This document shows, in pieces, positions 11,351-24,224 of a DNA stretch of 64,000 nucleotides. Made by a program: the position numbers and the translations under genes. The notes beneath the pieces were generated by a model. That model made no database searches. It had not been told where the DNA came from and was given only the letters and a program-made list of their open reading frames with translations. Position 1 is the first letter of the stretch, and every line of letters starts with the position of its first letter. Location: the NCBI GenBank assembly GCA_020698575.1, contig CM036254.1, positions 32,950,526-33,014,525 on the forward strand, given 5' to 3'. This stretch comes from Bostrychus sinensis (Eukaryota; Chordata; Actinopteri; Gobiiformes; Eleotridae).

Positions 11351-12371
11351 TAGGGCCGGGAATCGATTAAAAAAAATTAACTAATTAATCGCAAATAACA
11401 ATTGTTGGTGTTTACAACAGTGTAAATACTATGAACTGTGTTACTCCAGTGGTAATTGAACTCATCCTTGCATAGACTGCACATAACTTTTGTTTTGTCT
11501 ATATTGCTGTCTGGTGATGATTTGAAGCAGAATTGTCCATTTAGCAATGTGTCTTTTTGGTCACTCATGTTGCTTTAGCTCGTTCACTTGTTGCATTAGG
11601 CTCGTTCCAGATGAACTGCGCCTTGCCTGGATTGTGAACGAGAGTGCACGGCTGCAATGAGAGGAGGGGAAATACACCTGTACTGAAGTCAGACAGTTTG
11701 TGGCTCAGATCACACACCATCACGCCCCAAATCCACTTCTCGCGTGTGTTGGTTTATCCAGGTCAAAACTAGGCTCGTTCGAGATGAGCTAGACCTGTGC
11801 AGTTTCGATCAGTGTCGGCCTGTGCGCAGTGCACGCCGGTTAGATTTGTGTCCGACTTGTTCCCGACTTGTGCTATGGTGCCACGGTCACCGAAAGCCCG
11901 TGAGATCCAAACGAGACCAGCGCCTGAGCCGCCGCAATTCATCAGGAGCAACTGCGGAGGCTGCTTGGCTCAGTGCATGATGGGAAAATGCCCACCTGCT
12001 GATCAGAAATGTAACGCACGACACTTCACTGCCTTCCTCTCCTCTGCGTCTTTTTTTTTTTTTTTTTTTTTTGACCGTCGCACTTGTGGCATCAGAGCAA
12101 TTCGGGAACAAGTCGGACACAAATCTAACTGGCGTGCACTGGCGACCGACACCGATCGAAACTGCGCAAGTCTGGCTCATCTCGAACGCGCCCGATGGAT
12201 GGAAACGGAAATGTGTCGTCTTCTACGCTCGCGCGGTGCATTTCTGCCCCACTGGAAGACCTGTGGCGTGTTGCTGCCTCTGTCATTGTCATCGTAATAT
12301 TTCTGTTGTGATCAAATTAATTGATCAATAAATTAAAGCACTACGTTAACGCGATAATTTTCCCAGCACTA
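11351..12371. mobile_element. hAT-like non-autonomous DNA transposon
   Basis: The termini are TAGGGCCGGGAA (left) and TTCCCAGCACTA (right), an imperfect 12-bp inverted repeat. The flanks GTTTTTAT and GTTTTTTT agree in 7 of 8 positions, as expected for an 8-bp hAT target duplication. The inner borders read ATCGATTAA... and ...GTTAACGCGATAA, familiar from a common fish repeat. No transposase is present. It contains a nested fold-back (next entry). Confidence 0.7.
11772..12192. repeat. fold-back (long inverted repeat) nested in the hAT-like element
   Basis: The left arm (11772-11895) begins GGCTCGTTCGAGATGAGC and contains GATTTGTGTCCGACTTGTTC. The right arm (12078-12192) is its reverse complement with about 10-15% differences (GAACAAGTCGGACACAAATC, GCTCATCTCGAACGCGCC). 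The spacer holds a 22-nt T run at 12051-12072. A third diverged copy of the arm start lies at 11600. It would fold into a roughly 120-bp hairpin. Confidence 0.82.
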
Positions 12372-12419
12372 GTTTTTTTGTGTTTGTACTTATTTATAAA
12401 TTTTTGATTTTATTGCAGG

Positions 12420-12536
12420 TCTGTGTTGGTATTTTAACAGTTTTATGTACCTGCAGTAATTTCCCCTTGTTGTAAAGCATATTGAGTTGCTTTCGTGTAT
12501 GAATTATGCTCTATAAATAAAACTGCCTTGTCTTAA
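12420..12536 (+). mobile_element. L2-like LINE 3' end
   Basis: It reads GTAAAGCATATTGAGTTGCT, then GTATGAATTATGCTCTATAA and ATAAAACTGCCTTG. This is the usual 3' tail of fish L2-type LINEs; compare 57165-57230. Confidence 0.7.
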
Positions 12537-14059
12537 GACCAGCTCTATTATAATTTATACCCCATACAAACCCTCATAAAAGATGCTAAAAGCTCCAGAG
12601 TAGGCTTCACATCACACTACGCTATTTGTTTTTGACCAAACTGATGCGACATGCTGAATGAAGGCATCGCAGAGAAAATACTCATTTTCTGTGATTATTA
12701 GTATTTTTAGCATCTGCAGAGTCTCCACAGTCCATATTTAAGTTGCTCTGGGAGCTAGCAGTAGCTTTAGCCACAACACAGGAGACAGTGCAGTGTCGCT
12801 ATTTCCGCTACATTTGATTTTTTGACATCTTCCAAAATTAAAAACAGGACTTAGTCAAACTAAATGTATTCATCATCCAGCCATAATATGATCTAATGTA
12901 ATGCAAATAAATTGTGGCCCCAAGTCGAGATTAGTTCTGTTTTTAAAAATCCCAGATTGCTTTAACTTAATAATAATAATGTATCTACTGTAACTTACTA
13001 ATAAACAAGACTTTTGTAAAACATAAGAACAAAATACCACTCTAACAATATATAAAAACTCTTGGTATCTCAAATAAGCCATGGCACATTCATCAAACAC
13101 AGCTGTAGTGTTCTTTACCCAGTATGGCCCAGTTAGGGTGAGCTCTCCTGTTTCTACTGGGGTCCTGCAGGTCTGTGGAGGGGCCCCCACTGCCCGGGGC
13201 CGCAATCACTGCGCTGGTCCCAGACTGCTCCCCTCCCTCTGCAAGAGACGTGTGCGCGTTCAAGACCATCACCAAGCGTCATCAGGGGGGCCAACAGGGG
13301 TCACATGGGTCACGGAGAGGTCAAACCATAGGGTCCACTCACAGGTCAAAGGGCAGACGTTAAACACGAACATTCGGAAACAAGAACGCTGGGGTTACTG
13401 AGCTGAAAGCAGTCAAGGGGGAGTGTGTGAGGTAGGCAGAGGTGCACAGGAAGAACAGTGAGTCTGGGTTAAACAGGGGAAAGATTGACAGTTAATATTA
13501 GTGGTCTCATTTCGCAGTGGCAAGACTTATATTATAATAAATTTTGTTTTTTGAAATGTCAAGGTGTTGTAACCATGTTGTAACAAGTGTCATTAAGAGA
13601 GGCAGTAGATGAACCTGCCCATTTACAATATACTGCCACACCATTCCACTGAACTGCCAATGGTGCAGACTAAAATGAATCAGCGCAAGCCTTACAAAAA
13701 TCTATGCTTCTTGCAACTGTCTTGCTTTGTGCTTTCTATACTCCAACTATATTCCAAAAAAGTAACTTCAAAATTCTCCCAGCAGAGGAGGCCTGTTCCT
13801 TGGTTAGCTTCTAGGGCTCTCTGATAAACACAATGCCTGTCATATTAGTCCACTTACATTTACTATCAACGTGTTCACTGCAGACAAGAGTGTAGGGAAG
13901 TCACTGTTATGTGTGGGATCACTGAGGGAGTATATGGTTCTTATTTGCAGCAGACGAGGCTGTGTTCAAAGTGTCTTCTTCAGTATCAGCTGTACTCAAC
14001 AATCTGACATCTTCTCACACCATCGAACAGGGCTAGTCTCTGTATTCTTATAGAATACA
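12537..14059. other. no recognised gene; GC-rich island at 13090-13340
   Basis: A 250-bp GC-rich patch is open on both strands (60-110 codons), but shows no known domain and no convincing splice pair. It could be a conserved non-coding element, an unrecognised exon or a repeat. The rest is AT-rich and featureless. Confidence 0.4.
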
Positions 14060-15335
14060 AGGCAGGGTTTCCGCGACCCCCTTTTTTCGACCGGTAAACG
14101 GACATTTTCCCCCAGCTAATCAAATGTTATTTTCCCCCAGCTAGTACGTCATACTGTGCAGTTACTGGTAAGGATACCAGCCAGTCAGGACTGATATGTG
14201 GCAGTGCCATTAGCAGGGCTCTCAAGTCTCACGCATTCACCGTGAGACACGCATTTCACCTCTCTCACACGCCACACCTCGCATTTCTCAAGCTGAAAAA
14301 TATAAGTCTTATTATTGGACGGGAATTAGGCCTAACCGTCAACGCAAAAGTGAAAGATTTCTCATGTTTGGGGCAACTTATTTTCACTCATCAAATCAGG
14401 AGTCACGGCTCCACTCAATTTAAACCTACTCTGATCCACCACAGTCTCTGCCCCGCTCTGTCGCCGTGCTGTCACGTGACTCAGGGCACACAGCCTGCAG
14501 TAAGCAGCGTGTGTCCCGGGTCTGTCTGGTCTCGGTTCTTGAAAAGGCTTTAACATCAACAACGTGGAGTTTAAAATATGCGTTCTGTCAGATAACACGC
14601 AGGCAAACTGATAGAAGTGGCGGGGGAGCATGTGGGTTCAGCCGCGGTGCTGCATCCAAATAGAAAAGGGGTGAAGTGACGCGGGGTTGAGCGCCAGCGC
14701 GTACGGTGCGCCAGCCTTTAAACGGCCAATGCTAAAGTGTCCCAGGCTGTGGTTAGGCCTGGGACAGAGTGTGGAACAAGGGAGAGACAGATCTATCAGG
14801 CTCCAGCATGAGGTGGATAAACTGCCTCTATAGTGGATCATGTGCGCGCGTGGTGAACCAAAAGTCAACTACAAGGGAGGGACAGACTCAGAGTCAGTAG
14901 TAATATTAATGACAATAAAGCATTTTAAAACGTATTAGGCTACAAATTGTCAAGTTTAAAAAGATTTGATCAGGTTAAAATTCAGTCACGTACAGCTTTA
15001 CAAAGCCTTGGTTTGCAGCACGTGCTTACTGTTACAAAGTTCAAAATGAGATTAGATGAAAAAAAAAAAAAAAAAAAAAGATGCTCAGTAGGTCACTATA
15101 TTAGACGGAGTTCCCTGCGCAGTGACGTGATCACAATGATGGTCACAACAAGCCCTCGCCTTCTGATGATGGGCAATGGCAAAAACAGCTGGGCATCCGT
15201 CGTGATTCAGATTGTTACTTGTGTTTGCTGGAGAGTTGTAAATAAACCATTTTGTCACAAAGGCATGGGGCCTCGGATTATGAAAAACTACAGAGAATAA
15301 CCAGAGAATAACCGGATTAAGGTGTCTCAACAGCA
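14060..15335. repeat. probable composite of repeat remnants
   Basis: 14228-14248 forms a hairpin (TCTCACG / CGTGAGA) within a TCTCACGCATTCACCGTGAG phrase that I associate with a common fish DNA repeat. GC-rich DNA follows at 14450-14860, and an A run at 15059-15080. Boundaries and class are unclear, and no gene was seen. Confidence 0.35.
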
Positions 15336-18214
15336 TGGTGTTTTATACATCAAGATATTGCCCAGATATGACCCCCCCGCCCCATTTAATTATACATAAT
15401 TAAATGTATAATCAAATGTCTCATTAAGTGATTAAAATAATAAAAAAAAATACATAAATAATTAATTCATGAAAAAATCCATTCAAATCTAAATAAAAAA
15501 AACAACATTTAATTATTTCATATATATATTTCAACCTCAGCCATCAAAGCCAGTAGGTGGGCTCTAAAGCTCATTGATTAAAGGGGGATATATTCTGCTT
15601 TTATTCATATTTTTAAACCAAGCTTGAACAGCAGCATGTTTTACAACCTATCTGACTAAAAGAAAACATTTCCAATAAGTACTCTGGTGCCACAAAGAAA
15701 CAGGTGAACAGACCAGCAGAGGACCTCAAAAAAAAATTTAAATGGTAAAAAATATTTTTTACATAAATGATTTGCTTTTTTTTTTAATTAATGACACTTT
15801 TAATTTATTGTTTATTTATGTTTACAGTTTTAATTAATTAATGACACATTTAATGATTTATTTATTGACGTCCCCTATATGTTTGTGCTGGTAAACCAGG
15901 ATTACCCCTTGGCAATTATCACTGGTGTAAGATGTCTCCCTAGCTTACACTAAATCCTCACACAGCCCCATTGATCTAACAGCCACTCCATACCTTTAGA
16001 TTACACTGCTTCAGAATGAAACCGTCAGAAGCAAATTGGGAGCACGGTGTTATAGATTTTTAGTTAAGAGGATGAAGCAGATGCAAATTTATGTATCAGT
16101 GCCCTCATTTAACATCTCAGACTGGATCAGAACAGGCCCTCAGCTGGTGCTCCGTGAGAGGGGGGTGTGTGTTTGGAGGAGCCGACGGGTGCGCAGAACC
16201 TCATCTAAAGTCTTGTGTGGAGATTGTGTTTGCTTTACAGGGACGCTGTTGTTCTGTGATCAAAAGAGAGGCACAGAGGGAGAGGGTGAGAGGAGGCTGG
16301 AGTTATTATTCTCCAGAGAGACATTTCTTTTATCCGACGCACTATGGCTGTGGACAAACAGGATCGCAGCAGGATCAGGGTAAACTCCAATTGACTAGAG
16401 TGGGCTTTGAAAAAAAGAAAAAAAAAGAAAAAAAGAAAGCTGAATCTGGTAATAAAGACATGCTGGGTCAAGATTTGCAACTGTATTTAGAAACCAACAC
16501 AACCTGAACATCCAGTGTAAGGGTAGTTTGATCCTGCTGGAAGCAAACTTGTGTGCATGTCTATCATGCTAGTGGAGGCTATGAAAACTGTAAATTATTA
16601 TTTGTGTATACATATTTATAATCACAAATAAAACTAATAATATCATACATTTTTATGCATGTTGGAAACACATTTTGTGCTTTTTCATGCCATTTAAGGC
16701 CATCATTTTCTCATAATCAGTTCATTGACTTTTAATGCTTTTTAATGCCCTGCAGGAACTCTGAAAGAGCGCTGGATGACAATGGTTGTCATTATTTTAT
16801 TCCATATCGACTGACACACACATTGGCATACAAATTCAGACAAATGTGTTCCTTACTTGCCTCCTGAAAGCACTTAAATGCATAACACAAGAGATTAACA
16901 CAACCAAAAAATATTATGGTCTAAAAATGAGTGAGTATTGCTCCAAACACTGGACTTTATGTTGTTGTGGTTGTTTACTGAGAGCTGCTGAACGCCTCTC
17001 AGACCTTCATCACAGTAAGCAGTAAACATGCATCAGTGGTCCAACAACGAACCATATTATCCATATGCTATAGTGTGATTCAGAGAAATGGGAAGGTGGT
17101 TTCAAACAACTTCATGAATAACTTGTTGTACATGTGTCATAGTGAACAGATAGCTGACTTCTCAAGCTTACTTCACTAGGACAATACAGTAATACTGGCT
17201 GAACTCTTGATCAAATTAGTGGTGATGTAGGAAATGTGTTGTAGTTTCAGAGACTTTTGTACCCCAAGACCCAACTAACTTCTGCAGCTCTCCAATGGTG
17301 ATTTATGGAGATTTTTGGGCCACTGGAAGCATCCACCTGATGGACCAAGATACACAACATTTTCCAAGGTGGTTCATAACACATCCAATTCACTTAACAT
17401 TATTAATTATTACCTAGATGTTGGAAAGTCATGAGTGGAATATTCCCTGTTCCTTGTCACCCAGGTTTACTTGAAAAGAAAATTAAAATTATTTTGCCCA
17501 TGTGAATTCATAGGAGCACACATGCATTTCTTTTTATAGTATAGTTATGTGTTTACAATTGTTGTTGTTGTTGTTTTTTCAATGACAGCTGAATTTTTTG
17601 TTAATATTTTGAACAAAAGATCAAATTGTGAAAACAGTAAGGACATTTTTTACTGCTTTTGTTGCTAATATTTTCCAAGGCTGCCAACGTTGACTACTGT
17701 GTCCAGTTCCCCTGGATTAAGACGATTTTTTTTTTTAACAATAAATGAATATAGTAGTTGGTAAGTACCAGAAAGTAAAGGTGTGGATAAACTAAAAATG
17801 CTACAAAACACTTTCACATTTGTGTGTGTTTTTTATTTTTTATTTTTTAATTTTTTTTTGAAATTTCACTTTGTGTGACAAAGAACATCTAAACTACAGA
17901 GCAGTATGTGACAATAACAACAAACCATAGTATAAGGGGAAAAAATTGCAATTTGGACCAAAGAGACACAACTTTCCACTCCTACCACTGCACTTTTACT
18001 GCACAGTGAAACAGTAGAGGCCAGTCTGGTTTGCCACGCTCAAGTCTGAAATTCTATTAAGTCACAAAGAGCCGAGTGAAAGCGTCAATGAGCGACCGGT
18101 GGTGACTTAATCCAGAGTGCAGCTGAGAATTAGAGCAGCAGCTTCACACCAGGCTGAGGCCTTCCTCCACCTGCCACCGCTCCATCATGGTACACACACG
18201 CATACAGACACATA
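15336..18214. other. no recognised gene
   Basis: AT-rich DNA with a (GAAA)-like purine run at 16409-16440 and small T runs. Overlapping open frames near 16036-16507 show no domain and are probably chance. Confidence 0.45.
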
Positions 18215-18350
18215 CACGCACTGGCCACTTTATTAGGTACACCTGTTCTAATGTGCCTAACTGCACTTATTTAATCAATAAATAACAGGGCAGCAAACTT
18301 GAAGTTCAAACTGAGGACTCACTGGCCACTTTATAAGGTATACCACAGAA
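18215..18350. repeat. two copies of a short fish repeat end
   Basis: CACTGGCCACTTTATTAGGT at about 18220 and CACTGGCCACTTTATAAGGT at about 18320 are direct copies 100 bp apart. The first continues ACACCTGTTCTAATGTGCC, familiar from many teleost genomes. Confidence 0.6.
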
Positions 18351-18520
18351 CTGCCACTCATTGGACATTTTCTCTATTTTTCGGACCATTCTCTGTAAAG
18401 CCTATAGATGGATGTGTTTGAAAATCTGAGTAGATCACCTACTGTATTTCTTAAATTCTCTGTCCAGTCCATGACACATTTAGAGCCACTTAACCTTCAG
18501 ACCCCCTGGCACCCTTGTAG

Positions 18521-18521
<1 letters not shown>

Positions 18522-18589
<68 letters not shown>
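18522..18589. repeat. (TA)n microsatellite, about 68 bp
   Basis: Pure TA repeat that directly abuts the 5'-truncated LINE at 18590. Confidence 0.95.
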
Positions 18590-18592
<3 letters not shown>

Positions 18593-19600
18593 CAGGGGTC
18601 CATATTAGGTCCATTATTATATTTAATTTATATAACACAACTTTATGACACAACTTTATTTCTATCTAATTCAAACTTTAGTGCACTTATAAACCAAGCT
18701 AATGCAGGATTATCTGAATATGACAAATGGTTTAAGTTGTATGGTTTAAAATTATCTCTGAATATTAAAAAATCAAACTTCATGATTTTTAGCGGTAAGA
18801 AAACTTTTTCATCTATAAATTTTACACTTACTATCGCTTCTGTTGAATTAACTGTGTGTCAGCCACTAGGTTTTTGGGTGTCATTGTAGATGAGAACTTG
18901 AATTGGAGAGATCATATTGATTGGGTAAGTAGAAAACTTAATAAATCACTTTGTATTATAAGAAAAGTTAGTCATCAGGGCGATAAAAAATGTATACTTA
19001 CATTATATTAGAGTTTAATTTACCCTTATCTATCATATTGCAATATAATTTGGGCAAGCACTTTCCCATCTACTTTAAATAAAATTTTGATTTTGTAAAA
19101 GTGCTTTGTTAGAATTGCAACCCATTCTAAACCACTGACATCATCTGCTAGTCTATTTTCCAAATTTAAGATTCTTAATATTTATGATATTAATGTTTAT
19201 CAGATTTGTATTTTAATGTACAAAATCAGGTTTGATCAAAGTACTATACCTGAGCATTTTACATTTTATTTTAAAACTAATTCAGAGGTTCATTGTTTCA
19301 ATACTCGTCAAAATAAAAATTTCCATTTGCCAAAATCAGTAAGAACCAGAGTTGTGGAGTGAATTTTCTAGTTAAAATTGACACATCACGAATGTCTTTA
19401 GAGTTTTGGTTAAATCTTTTTGATTTTTTTTTTTTTTAATTTTGGTTGTTGTATTCTATTTATAAAGTATGCTCACTGTTAGTTGTAATTTTAATTGTAT
19501 GTAATTTTTCGTATGTATTAGGTGGAGGCTTCTTTTTCTAAAAACAAAATCAGTGTTAGGGCTAATCAGAGACCTATCCGGGACTGGTAACAAAAAAAAC
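18590..19600 (+). mobile_element. 5'-truncated LINE (L2/CR1-like) fragment
   Basis: It begins inside the reverse transcriptase with PQGSILGPLLYLIYIT. The next motif reads Y-DTTLFLS, as though two residues of YADD were deleted. It continues ALINQANAGLSEYDKWFKLY, GLKLSLNIKKSNFMIFSGKK, then in broken frames NWRDHIDWVSRKLNKSLC, YPYLSYCNIIWAS, PEHFTFYF and NTRQNKNFHLPK. The 3' UTR contains CAGTGTTAGGGCTAATCAGA and CCGGGACTGGTAAC. It is a different family from the LINE at 6.3-10.4 kb. The same 3' end recurs on the minus strand at 42961-43060. Confidence 0.85.
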
Positions 19601-20834
19601 ACTTCACATCTTTAAATTCATGTTTTATTTACAAACATGTGGGATTATGTAAACAAACTGGCATATATATAGGGGGTTAAAAATATGAAAATGAAGGTCA
19701 CTTTTGCATGTCAGTGGTTAATGATCAAAAATCTAAAAAAAAATGTCTTCATGTTTTAAATTATTTACTTTGCCCAAGTTAACAGTGCCCCACCACCAAG
19801 ATCTTTAAGTTGTGCTTAAAAATGTAACCAGTGAGTGTAGTTCTTAACCACATGATTAAAACTTGTCTATCTTCATTTGTGGAGTTATGTACCACTTACT
19901 ACTGGTTGGTGAAAATCTAAAGCAAGTTCCAATTAACTTATGTTCAGGGGTCACCGCAGCGAGTTATCTTTATCTGACCCTCTCCACTGCATACTTTTCT
20001 CTCACTCCAACTAACTGTCTGTCCTCTTTAAATACATCCACATATCTGACATGATTGAATCTGACAAAGATAGAGGTGTGACAGCCATTCTGCGCCTACG
20101 ACCTCTCCAACTACCACCAAACACTATCACACACATTCATACACATTTTACAAGCATTGTACGGTCAGTGATCACTTAGAGCAGTTTTGCAAATTTAAAG
20201 AGTATACCTAATAACCTATGTCACAATGGTACCCAGACCAGGGCTTGAAACAGGAATCTTCTAGTTCAGGGGTAAATGCTTGAGCCACAAAGGCCTTATA
20301 CTGTGTCTCACAATGGTAAAGAAACAATTTACTGAACCCTTGTGACTGGATATCTCAAAATGATACAAAATCCTTTAAAACATTTGTGAATCTAGATGGC
20401 GTTCCAGGTGCACACCATAGATCATCATTAGAATCATTTGTTCCCATAGTTGGCCCATTATGGACCTTTCCTGGAAATTTTCATAATTTCACCATTCACA
20501 CACATTTTTTTATAAAATGCCAAGACCATCAAATCCAGACATCCAACATCCAGACCATCACATATCATCATGTACTGGCTCCACATCTACCTTGACATTA
20601 ATACCATCCATTCTTTATAACCGTTCTCTCTGTTCACACTGCATTAAACATGTTTGATCACACTTCATAAAAATCCCCTGAATACTGCGTATATGAAAAC
20701 GTCTGCAGGTATATCTCTGAATAAGGCTGTGCACGTCTAAATGAGCAGATTTACATGAGCGGCGGGTGGCAGACCTGCTGGTTGGAGCTGTCAAGTGCAT
20801 TTATTAACTATGATGAATCACCGCTCCAGTCCGC
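19601..20834. other. AT-rich DNA with a degraded minus-strand SINE
   Basis: 20090-20300 has phrases of a SINE in reverse complement: CACACACATTCATACACA, GGGCTTGAAACAGGAATCTT and GGGGTAAATGCTTGAGCCAC (B- and A-box-like). A similar piece is at 37785-37835. No gene was seen. Confidence 0.45.
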
Positions 20835-21027
20835 AGCCAATCACGGGCCTCTCGCTGGGACCCAGTCTGGTCACCTTTAGCTAAATGATGTTGTTGGCGC
20901 GTGCTGAGGCGGGCAGAGCCGATGGGCCGCTGTCGGAACGTGGTTGCTAGAGGCCCACAGCTGGATCTGTCATTTACAAACAGAGCAACCAGTTAAGTGG
21001 CCAGATGACATGTGGTGGTGAGATGGA
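20835..21027. repeat. copy 1 of a 194-bp local duplication
   Basis: It starts AGCCAATCACGGGCCTCTCG and ends GGTGGTGAGATGGA. Aligned with 23150-23342 there are no gaps and about 14 differences (offset a constant 2315). The flanks do not match. It is not a repeat family that I recognise. Confidence 0.92.
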
Positions 21028-23149
21028 GGAGGATGATTTGATAAAAATTTAAAATTTCTGAGTTTTAAAAAAGAGATTTAGACACCATTCTTCTATTCAT
21101 ACAGTATGAAATAACAGATGTTTTCATTGTTGCATCTAGGTAGCAGATGTATGATGGAGTTTAAAAAAAAAATTCTCTGGCAAGCCAGACCCAATCACTT
21201 ACTTAGCCAAGTGAAGTGGGTTGGGAAGCTCTGTTCTTGTTTTGACTGAGCTTATTAATGACCAATCATAACAGATATCACTGTGAAACCTTTCCTGTAT
21301 ATTACTGACATGAAGGTAGGAACAAAATTTGTTGCAATTAATCAGTCAGTTAATGCTTTTATATGAAAATTAAGCATTAAATGGAGATAAGTTTACTTAT
21401 CTAAAGTTAGGGAGGACCACACATGAAAACCGCCTCTTCCTGTCTCACACCTATAAATAACATCCAGTCTGATTCGTCGCTTTTCTTGTTTATGTGCCCC
21501 ACCCTCCCAACCTTTGCCTCTTCTTTGCTTTTCTTCACTCTGCCTGTTGAGGACAGGGGGGTTAACCACGTTCGATGCCCAAGAGCCCATCATCCCCAAG
21601 AAGCCCCAAACCTTCTCACATTCAACCAAGCGCCCACTATTCTCATATTCCATATCATGTGTTTTACATTTCGGGTTGTGGTCACTCGCTAAATGCGTAA
21701 AAATGCACAAATTTGCATACTTTTCAAAAGACAAAATCTGAATATTGCCTGGTTTAAGATTCTTGATTAACTTCGTGACATGTTACATAAAAACATTTTT
21801 ACAGAGTGAATTTTAGATATTTTGTCTTTCAGTAAATACTCCAAAAATCCAACAATAGGTCAAAATATCAAATTTTGCCTTGTTTAAGGAGTAAAATGCC
21901 CAATAAACCATTTTTTAAAATTCTGTATTAAAGTCCCTGAAGACCTAATAAAGGTTTTCTTATTATTATTCTTATTAAAGCCACATGTTAAGGAGCGAAG
22001 TGGCCCAAAACCTCAAAATTGAAAAAAAAAAAAAAAAGCCTGTAGTGTCGCCCCTTAAATTATTATTACCTATTATTAAATTGGGGTGGGCTTTATTTTC
22101 AGCTATGTTTTTCCTAATTATTGTATATTTTTTAAGTTCCCTCTTTCCAGATGCTATTTTTCCTGCATATGTTGGTACTGCACCCTGATTGGTTAAATGT
22201 ACGTCCAATTGCATTTCATTTGCATCAGCTGATTAACCAGACTAGTAAAACAGGATATAAAGTTACTTACTAGGCCCTAAGTCCAACAAGAATAGCTAAA
22301 GTGGGTAAAGTAAGTACTGAGCATGTCGCTGCTTCTCAACAAAAATATTTCTGACATGTTAGTGTAAAGAAATTTATCCAAGTAATCCACACATACAAAG
22401 AAACCAAAACAAATACATTTCGTTTATAAGGTATGTGTAAAAAAAATGGAATGACACAGGCAAAAAGTATTGAACACATGAGGGAAAAAAAGGCATGGAA
22501 AGCCAAGATACCATGTGAAATCTATCAGTAACTTGAAAGCAATCCTAATTTTACCTGCTGTATTCTCATTAACTCACCAAGTCCCTAATTTTGGTTTGTT
22601 TGTTAGTCTGTTAGCAACATAGGCTACTAAGGAGATTTTAACAAAATTTTCTGGAAAGTTCAGTATTGGTGTAAGGAACAACTCATCCGCTCTTAGTGCA
22701 AATCTGGAAAGTTTATTTTAATTTTTTCACATGAAATGAATTGTAATGCCTGGGAAGATGCCCTGGAAGAGTGCTTCATATGAAAAGAAGTGCAAAACTG
22801 TGTTATCTTACAATTTTGTTGTTATTGTCAGCGCAAACTAAATATTGCATGCAATGTCAGTCGCATGTTAGTCTGAGCTATGGTTGGTATTGCTTAAAAA
22901 AAAAAAAAAAAAAACTCTAAAAAGACCAGTGTTTAGAGCAATATGCATTTTAGAGTGACAAAGACTCATTGTTGGTATTTGTGCATTAACTAGTTTGATT
23001 CAATCCTGTGATGTCAATGCAGACAAAGGCAGTAGTCCAGTTAGACAGCTTAATTAGGCTATAAGCACAGTCTGGCTAAGTGGTATGAGAGAATGTGACA
23101 TCATCAAATAAGATCAATATCACAGAGGTATAACTGACACATGCCCAAC
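21028..23149. other. no recognised gene between the duplicated blocks
   Basis: AT-rich DNA with A runs at 22021-22037 and 22896-22915. The overlapping open frames at 21393-21741 and 21975-22214 have no recognisable domain. Confidence 0.45.
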
Positions 23150-23342
23150 AGCCAATCACAGGCCTCTCGCTGGGACCCAGTCTGGTCACCTTTAGCTAAA
23201 TGATGTTGTTGGCGCGTGCTGAGGCGGGAAGAGCCGATGGGCCACTGTCAGAACACGGCTGCCAGCGGCCCACAGATGGATCTGTCATTTACAAACACAG
23301 CGACCAGTTAAGTGGCCAGATGACATGTGGTGGTGAGATGGA
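23150..23342. repeat. copy 2 of a 194-bp local duplication
   Basis: It starts AGCCAATCACAGGCCTCTCG and ends with the same GGTGGTGAGATGGA. The middle block CTTTAGCTAAATGATGTTGT and GGCGCGTGCTGAGGCGGG is identical in both copies. Confidence 0.92.
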
Positions 23343-24104
23343 AGCTTGATATGAAAATGTGGAAATAAGTCAGTAAGAAGGTATACAGAGGTGTGTGCTT
23401 GACCTTGTCATAAGAATGAGATTTTCTGCATAATTCATGACAGCTACAAGTGAATAAGAATTATCCTCAAACCCTGCCTTTTCATAGCACCAACAATCGT
23501 GATGTGGTCTTGCTGTGTATTCCCTGTGTAGACAAGGATATGGCCTTCAAAAACCACCTGCCAAAGCCTGAAAAAGCGAAATAATTGATTTTCAAGCCCA
23601 AAGGTAATTTTGCCAAAAAAAAACCCCCAAAAAAACATTTTGTAAATATATCCTTGACCATTATTGGACAGGGCAGTGGTGTAGAGGCAGGAAATCATGG
23701 GTAAAATCTGGGTGGGACGTTCGGTAAATGGTCAGAACATATTCACAATGATGTAATTGCTCTGTATATCATGGTGCTGACAAGTAATTTCATTCCAGTA
23801 AAACTTCCAGAGTTTCCGCATTTGTCACTACACAAGGAGCCAAGGACCAAGACAACCAAGGTTAACCATGACTAAACCCAAATCAAAAGTACAACAAATG
23901 ACCAATGCCTACACTATGACTTTTATTACTAATTTAGAACAACTTAAAATACTATAAAAATGAATAATAAAAATAATAACCTTAGTTCCTCAGGAGCACA
24001 GCATTACAGAGGGCACAACACACAGAGCAACACTCAAAGCAAAACATGACACTTTTGCACACTGTTGTGTCCTTGGGAAAGACTTTTCACCCACATTGCC
24101 TACC
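23343..24104. other. no recognised feature
   Basis: Ordinary AT-rich DNA. The 84-codon minus-strand frame at 23444-23698 is unsupported. Confidence 0.45.
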
Positions 24105-24215
24105 CCAGTCACTATGGCTATGCGACAGGAAGGGCAGCTGACATAAAAACTTGCCAAATCACTGTGCAAATGATTTGCTGTGGCGATCCCTAAGAGAGAA
24201 GCCAAAAGATTAGAA
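24105..24215. repeat. common fish repeat fragment
   Basis: It reads GCGACAGGAAGGGCAGCTGA, TAAAAACTTGCCAAATCACT and GCTGTGGCGATCCCTAAGAG. This matches in reverse complement the GCTGGATGCCCTTTCTGA phrase at 3440. Confidence 0.6.
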
Positions 24216-24224
24216 TGTTTAGTT

